48,199 bases of DNA from Acidobacteriota bacterium. GTDB lineage: Bacteria > Acidobacteriota > Vicinamibacteria > Vicinamibacterales > UBA2999. The position numbers and the translations under genes are program-made. A model generated the notes under the pieces. The model did no database searches, had not been told where the DNA came from, and was given only the letters and a program-made list of their open reading frames with translations. The stretch is taken from NCBI GenBank assembly GCA_020851565.1, contig JADZCN010000109.1, positions 1 to 48,199 of the forward strand. Reading direction: 5' to 3'. How positions within the stretch are numbered: the first letter of the stretch is position 1; each line of letters begins with the position of its first letter. Of the stretch, positions 44,557 through 48,199 are shown piece after piece.

Positions 44557-45621
44557 CTACTGCTCCTGCTGCTGGCCGTCGCTCGTGCCCACGAGCGCCT
44601 TGGTGCGGGTCGCGAGCCAGTTGAACAGGTGACGCGTCTCCCAGAAGCGGCTGGCGTTCGACTTGGCCCCGAGGACCACGACCGCCACCTCCTGGCCCGT
44701 CTGCGGCAGCCGCAGCAGCGACGCCAGGCAGTAACCCGAGCGGCTGATGAACCCGGTCTTGCCGCCGAGCACGTCGATGTCGCCGGTCTTCACCAGCTGG
44801 TTCGTGCTGTTGGCCGTGATGGTGCGCTTGCCCGCATGGGTCGTATACGACGTCTTGCGCATCACGCCGCCAATGCGCTCGTCCGCGGCGGCGTAGGCGA
44901 TGAGCTGCGCCATGTCGAGTGCCGAGGAGACATTGGCCGCGAGCAGGCCGGACGGGTCCGCATAGTGCGTGCTCGTGAGGCCCAGTTCCACGGCCTTGTC
45001 GTTCATGCGATCGATGAAGCCCTCGGCACCGTAGGGCGACACGCGGGCCAGGGCACGGGCCGCGGCGTTGTCCGACCCGACGAGCAGGAGGTTCAGCAGA
45101 TCCTCGGCGGTCACCTTGTAGCCGGCGCGCAGGTAGGTCGTGGACGCCCGGTACACGTCGGTTCTGGCCACGGTGACGGGGGTCGAGAGGTCCATGCCGC
45201 TTTCGAGCACCACCAGTGCCGTCATCACCTTCGTGATGCTGGCGATGGAACGCTCGCTCTCGGCGTTCGACGAGTAGAGCACCTCGCGCGTGGTGGGGTT
45301 ATAGACTATGGCGGCTTCGGCCCGCACGTCGGGCACCTGTTGGCCGAACTCGTCGACGCGGAACCTGGGCGTCTGGGCTTCGCGCGCCTCGCGGGCGCGG
45401 GCAGCCGCCCGTGCGCGGGCCAGGCGGGCGCGACGGGCGCGGGCGGCGCTGGCCGAGTAGGCCTTCTTGGGCGTAGCCCGTGCCGGCGTGACCTTCTTCG
45501 CCGTCGTGCCGGCGGCCTTCTGTGTCTGGGCCTGGATCGCAGACGGGCTCAACAGCCCGACCAGGGCGAACACAATGGCGGCCACACGGGTACGCTGGCT
45601 ATAACCTTTCCGCACCATCAC
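44557..45621 (-). CDS. D-alanyl-D-alanine carboxypeptidase/endopeptidase (S11) with basic linker
   Basis: A 354-residue penicillin-binding protein. The signal peptide is residues about 11-32 (VAAIVFALVGLLSPSAIQAQ). The catalytic motifs SITK (128-131), SDN (183-185) and KTG (288-290) are all present. The segment about 42-84 is almost entirely Ala, Arg and Lys, a long basic linker not typical of the family; it might bind peptidoglycan or anionic polymers. The C-terminal beta domain common to DacA is lacking, so it is closer to PbpG-type endopeptidases. A good promoter lies upstream. Confidence 0.92.
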   Translation of the reverse strand: MMVRKGYSQRTRVAAIVFALVGLLSPSAIQAQTQKAAGTTAKKVTPARATPKKAYSASAARARRARLARARAAARAREAREAQTPRFRVDEFGQQVPDVRAEAAIVYNPTTREVLYSSNAESERSIASITKVMTALVVLESGMDLSTPVTVARTDVYRASTTYLRAGYKVTAEDLLNLLLVGSDNAAARALARVSPYGAEGFIDRMNDKAVELGLTSTHYADPSGLLAANVSSALDMAQLIAYAAADERIGGVMRKTSYTTHAGKRTITANSTNQLVKTGDIDVLGGKTGFISRSGYCLASLLRLPQTGQEVAVVVLGAKSNASRFWETRHLFNWLATRTKALVGTSDGQQQEQ

Positions 45622-45687
45622 GCCTCGTTCGAAACACGGGTAAAGGAGCCCCCAATCCGAGAGACTCCACTTGTTGAAGTTTTCGGC

Positions 45688-45715
45688 ATTCTAGCAGACT
45701 CCCGATAGTGTGCAA
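45688..45715 (-). promoter_or_regulatory. Promoter of the carboxypeptidase gene
   Basis: On the minus strand TTGCAC (45715-45710) and TAGAAT (45693-45688) are 16 bp apart, a recognisable sigma-70 promoter. The leader to the ATG at 45621 is about 60 nt. Confidence 0.6.
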
Positions 45716-45770
45716 GCGCTATCTTTAACGTGCAGTGACGTTTAGGGGCATTGAGATAGGAAGGAGCCCA

Positions 45771-46325
45771 ATGGCTGAGCTAAGTTCCCAGGAGTACCGC
45801 TCTCTCCGGGAGGCCGTGGCGGCCCGCGGGCATCTGCGGGCCACCCTGGTGCTGGCCGGCATCTCGGCATGGGCGCTGGTGCTGGCGGCCACCCTCGCGT
45901 GGCTGACATACCCGCTCGCATCCGTCATTCCGCTGCTGGTGCTGGTCGCCACCTTTGAAGTCATCCGCCCACTCCACTTCGGCGCGGAGCGGATCGGGCG
46001 CTATATCCAGGTGTTCTACGAGGAACAGGGCGATGGTGAGGATCCCGGGCTCGCCCCGCCCGCCTGGGAGCGCACGGCGATGGCGTTTGGCGCCGCGGTC
46101 CCGGGCGCGGCCGGGCATCCGCTCTTCGTCCCGGTCTTCGCTCTCGCAACCCTGGTCAACACCCTCGCGGTCTGGGTGCCGGCCCCGGTGCCGGTCGAGA
46201 TGACGCTGCTCGCGATTCCCCACGCCGCGTTCCTCGTGTGGCTGGCCGTCGCCGATCGCGCGATGCGCACGCAGCGGGCTCGAGAACTCGCACGCTTCCG
46301 CGAGCTTCGGGACTCGAGGTCTTGA
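45771..46325 (+). CDS. Conserved-looking membrane protein, hypothetical
   Basis: A 184-residue protein with an excellent Shine-Dalgarno (AGGAAGGAG, 45758-45766). A short cytoplasmic N-terminus is followed by two hydrophobic helices (LVLAGISAWALVLAATLAWL, then PLASVIPLLVLVATFEVI). A polar loop comes next, then two more hydrophobic stretches between about 125 and 170. It ends in a charged tail. I do not recognise the family. The TGA stop lies inside the TCTTGAGG repeat tract, so the last residues (SRS) are repeat-encoded. Confidence 0.75.
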   Translation: MAELSSQEYRSLREAVAARGHLRATLVLAGISAWALVLAATLAWLTYPLASVIPLLVLVATFEVIRPLHFGAERIGRYIQVFYEEQGDGEDPGLAPPAWERTAMAFGAAVPGAAGHPLFVPVFALATLVNTLAVWVPAPVPVEMTLLAIPHAAFLVWLAVADRAMRTQRARELARFRELRDSRS

Positions 46326-46388
46326 GGTCTTGGGGTCTTGAGGTCCTGGCCTTCGTGCGCTTCGTGGTGGTCTTCGTGACTTCGTGGT
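46317..46388. repeat. AGGTCTTG and CTTCGTG repeat tract
   Basis: Four 8-mers AGGTCTTG/GGGTCTTG/AGGTCCTG (46317-46348) are followed by four CTTCGTG units (46350-46388). The tract joins the membrane-protein stop (inside the first units) to the M20 peptidase stop 10 bp beyond. The AGGTCTTG units match those at 29.3 kb. Confidence 0.88.
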
Positions 46389-46397
46389 TTCTCTTGC

Positions 46398-47654
46398 TCA
46401 GGGCTGCGCGAGGGCGATGGCAAGCAGCAGGGCGCGCTGGGTGCCCTTCCACGAGTCGGCGGCGTCGAACGACTCGGTGAGCGCGTGCGCGTCGCGCCCA
46501 CGGCCGCCACCGTCGATGGTGATGGCCGGAATGCCGAGGCTCATGGGCAGGTTCGAGTCGGTCGAGCCTTCGTCGAGCGACACAGGCAGCCCCAGGGCTT
46601 CGGTCACTGAAACCGCGGCCCGGACAATGGGCGCGTCGGCGGCGGTGCGCCCGGCCGGGCGGTTGCCCACGAGCGCCTTGTCCACGGTCAGCATGCTCTG
46701 CATCCACCGCGCGTCCTCGGCCCGCACGGCGTCGTCCACGGCCCTGTGGAACTTCGCGTCCAGCGCTTGGAGGGCGGATGGGTCGGCCGAGCGCATGTCC
46801 ACTTCCATCCACGCTTCGAACGGGATCGAGTTCACCGAGGTCCCGCCGCCGATGCGACCGACATTGAACGTCGTCTTGGGATCGAGCGGCACCTCGAAAT
46901 CCGAGATCGTCTCCACCGCGCGGCCCAGGGCGTGGAGCGGGTTGGACCGGCCGAAGGCGCCATAGCTGTGCCCCCCCGGCCCCTTGAACGTCACGCGGTA
47001 ACGCAGGCTCCCGACGGCGATATGGGTGATGCCGTAGCCGGTGCCGTCCACCGACACGAACCGGTCGATGCGGCCCTTCATGCCTTCGTTGAAGAGGTAC
47101 TTGACTCCCCGCAGGTCACCCAGTCCCTCTTCGCCGACGTTGCCCACGAAAGTGATGGTGCCCGGCACCTTGAGGCCCTGCTTCACCATGGTCCGCGCGA
47201 CGGCCAGCACCACGGCCAGGCCGCGGCAGTCGTCGCCGATGCCGGGCCCGCGCATGAGGGTGCCCTCGCGCGTCACGCGCACGTCGGTGCCTTCGGGAAA
47301 CACCGTGTCGAGGTGGGCGGCGAAGACGAGGTGCGGCCGCGCCTGCGCGCCGACCAGCTCGCCGAGGACATTGCCTTCCTTGTCCGTGCGGACGTTGGTC
47401 AGACCGGCCTCGCGCAGCAGCTGCGCATAGAGTTCCCCGCGCTTGGTCTCCTTGAAGGGCGGCGCCTCCACCTCGCAGATGCGGGCCTGATCCGCGAGCG
47501 TCTGCGGCTCCTCCGCGCGAATGGCCTCCACGGCGGCCTTGATGCCGGCGTCCTGGAGCAGGCGGGCACCAAGGGACGCCGCGGCATCCTGGGCGGGGGC
47601 CGGGCCAGCCAGCGTGAGGGTCAAGGCGAGCGTGGCTGCGGCGACCTTCACCAT
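46398..47654 (-). CDS. M20 family metallopeptidase, exported
   Basis: A 418-residue zinc exopeptidase. The signal peptide is MVKVAAATLALTLTLAGPAPAQ. Metal ligands fit FAAHLDTVFP (His, Asp), MRGPGIGDDCRGLA (Asp) and VGNVGEEGLGDLRG (Glu-Glu). The dimerisation domain GPGGHSYGAFGRSNPLHALG and TIDGGGRGRDAHALTE are also typical of M20 (peptidase T/CPG70-like). The start at 47654 places the signal at the N-terminus; the in-frame extension upstream is Arg-rich and unlikely. TATACT is 7 nt before the ATG. It probably degrades peptides in the periplasm. Confidence 0.92.
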   Translation of the reverse strand: MVKVAAATLALTLTLAGPAPAQDAAASLGARLLQDAGIKAAVEAIRAEEPQTLADQARICEVEAPPFKETKRGELYAQLLREAGLTNVRTDKEGNVLGELVGAQARPHLVFAAHLDTVFPEGTDVRVTREGTLMRGPGIGDDCRGLAVVLAVARTMVKQGLKVPGTITFVGNVGEEGLGDLRGVKYLFNEGMKGRIDRFVSVDGTGYGITHIAVGSLRYRVTFKGPGGHSYGAFGRSNPLHALGRAVETISDFEVPLDPKTTFNVGRIGGGTSVNSIPFEAWMEVDMRSADPSALQALDAKFHRAVDDAVRAEDARWMQSMLTVDKALVGNRPAGRTAADAPIVRAAVSVTEALGLPVSLDEGSTDSNLPMSLGIPAITIDGGGRGRDAHALTESFDAADSWKGTQRALLLAIALAQP

Positions 47655-48003
47655 GTGAAGCAGTATACGGCGCGCGCGGCTGGAGGCCGATCCGCGTGCG
47701 GCCACTTCAATACAGTCGAGCGCGAATCCAAACCTTCGTATATCGATCGTTCGGTCATTCGCGGACCATCTGGGACGAGTGCCGCAAATGCGCAGCCCAA
47801 CACGCGTGCCGTCCCAACCACGTCACCTGCTCCCGTGGTACCCGGTTTGCTGAGTACCGTCCGGCCGTACCGGTATCTACCCGAAACACATGACGAAAGT
47901 CTTGCAAAGGTACGGCCCAATCACTACCATTCGGCGGTTCGCCGATTGACCTGATCGCCGGGGCCGTCCCGGTGATGTGTTGAGTTACGTGGAGGACCAC
48001 TCA
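47655..48003. other. Intergenic region between divergent M20 peptidase and TonB-dependent receptor genes
   Basis: 349 bp, with somewhat lower GC than the genes around it. Apart from the TATACT near the left edge and GGAGG at 47991-47995 before the receptor start, I see no gene, RNA fold or repeat array. Short palindromic words occur (TATATCGATCG near 47740-47750), but no clear operator. Its length suggests regulated promoters of the receptor gene. Confidence 0.6.
47662..47667 (-). promoter_or_regulatory. TATACT hexamer 7 nt before the M20 peptidase gene
   Basis: TATACT ends 7 nt before the ATG, with GCTTCAC in between and no Shine-Dalgarno. A transcript would start at or next to the A of the start codon. 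Confidence 0.5.
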
Positions 48004-48199
48004 ATGAGGCTGAAACAGTCGTGGCTGCTCTGGCTGTGCCTTGCCCTGGCGTGGGCATTGCCCGCCAGCGCGCAGGAATTCCGTGGCCGCATCAACGGCA
48101 CCGTCACTGACAACACCGGCGCCGTGCTCCCGGGCGTGACGGTTACCGCCACCAGCCCGGCGCTCATCCAGCCGCAGGTGCAGGTGACCGGCGCGGACG
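48004..48199 (+). CDS. TonB-dependent receptor with carboxypeptidase-like regulatory domain (5' part only)
   Basis: The first 65 codons of a gene that runs out of the window. The signal peptide is MRLKQSWLLWLCLALAWALP through ASAQ, followed by EFRGRINGTVTDNTGAVLPG and VTVTATSPA. This is the start of a carboxypeptidase regulatory-like (CarboxypepD_reg) beta-sandwich. In Acidobacteriota this domain heads large Oar-like TonB-dependent outer-membrane receptors, which is the likely identity. GGAGG lies 8 nt before the ATG. The rest must be read outside this window. Confidence 0.8.
   Translation, partial: MRLKQSWLLWLCLALAWALPASAQEFRGRINGTVTDNTGAVLPGVTVTATSPALIQPQVQVTGAD

Overview
The window is GC-rich and densely coded. 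It looks like chromosomal DNA of an Acidobacteriota, probably class Vicinamibacteria (Luteitalea/Vicinamibacter relatives). I infer this from the gene set and from the carboxypeptidase-like/TonB-dependent receptor start at the right edge; I have no database result. No phage, IS transposase, CRISPR array or integrase is visible, so this is mostly housekeeping chromosome plus a polysaccharide cluster.

Layout. 1-5.0 kb (minus): a four-gene operon for an exported molybdenum hydroxylase (2Fe-2S subunit with Tat signal, Mo subunit, FAD subunit with extra cysteines, membrane cytochrome b). 5.1-8.5 kb: pyrophosphatase, Sua5-type threonylcarbamoyl-AMP synthase, a DUF3810 membrane protein, a small Fn3-like protein and tRNA-Pro(GGG). 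8.5-12 kb: MerR regulator, Der GTPase, HU/IHF protein, M50 protease. 12-22 kb (minus): a tight housekeeping operon ugd-galE-ABC exporter-yicC-gmk-coaBC-UDG-priA. 22.1-30.4 kb (plus): a polysaccharide cluster with five glycosyltransferases, a polyprenyl-phosphate sugar transferase interrupted by an in-frame TAA, and a UDP-glucuronate decarboxylase. Ugd, GalE and the decarboxylase can supply UDP-GlcA, UDP-Gal and UDP-Xyl. 30.4-38.2 kb: pgsA, a TPR/SLH-like protein, hflX, an MFS transporter, glpX, a SAM hydrolase, a methyltransferase and a bactofilin. 38.3-42.2 kb: the sulfur-relay pair cysteine desulfurase/mnmA, then thioredoxin reductase/thioredoxin. 42.2-48.2 kb: glycogen synthase, an FdhE-like protein, a D-Ala-D-Ala carboxypeptidase, a small membrane protein, an M20 peptidase and the start of a TonB-dependent receptor.

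What stands out beyond the genes. (1) Gaps between genes repeatedly hold short-period repeat arrays of 7-9 bp units, several arranged as two opposed arms, or compact GC palindromes. They abut or contain the stop codons of the flanking genes, and different loci share unit families. (2) A 36-bp unit with a GGGACAGTCCC palindrome is duplicated in frame inside the zinc-binding region of priA. (3) The sugar transferase carries a single in-frame ochre codon where the family has tyrosine. (4) Several genes have a TANNNT hexamer only 6-8 nt before the start codon, which suggests leaderless transcription. (5) The Mo hydroxylase operon ends in a cytochrome b, implying electron delivery to the membrane.
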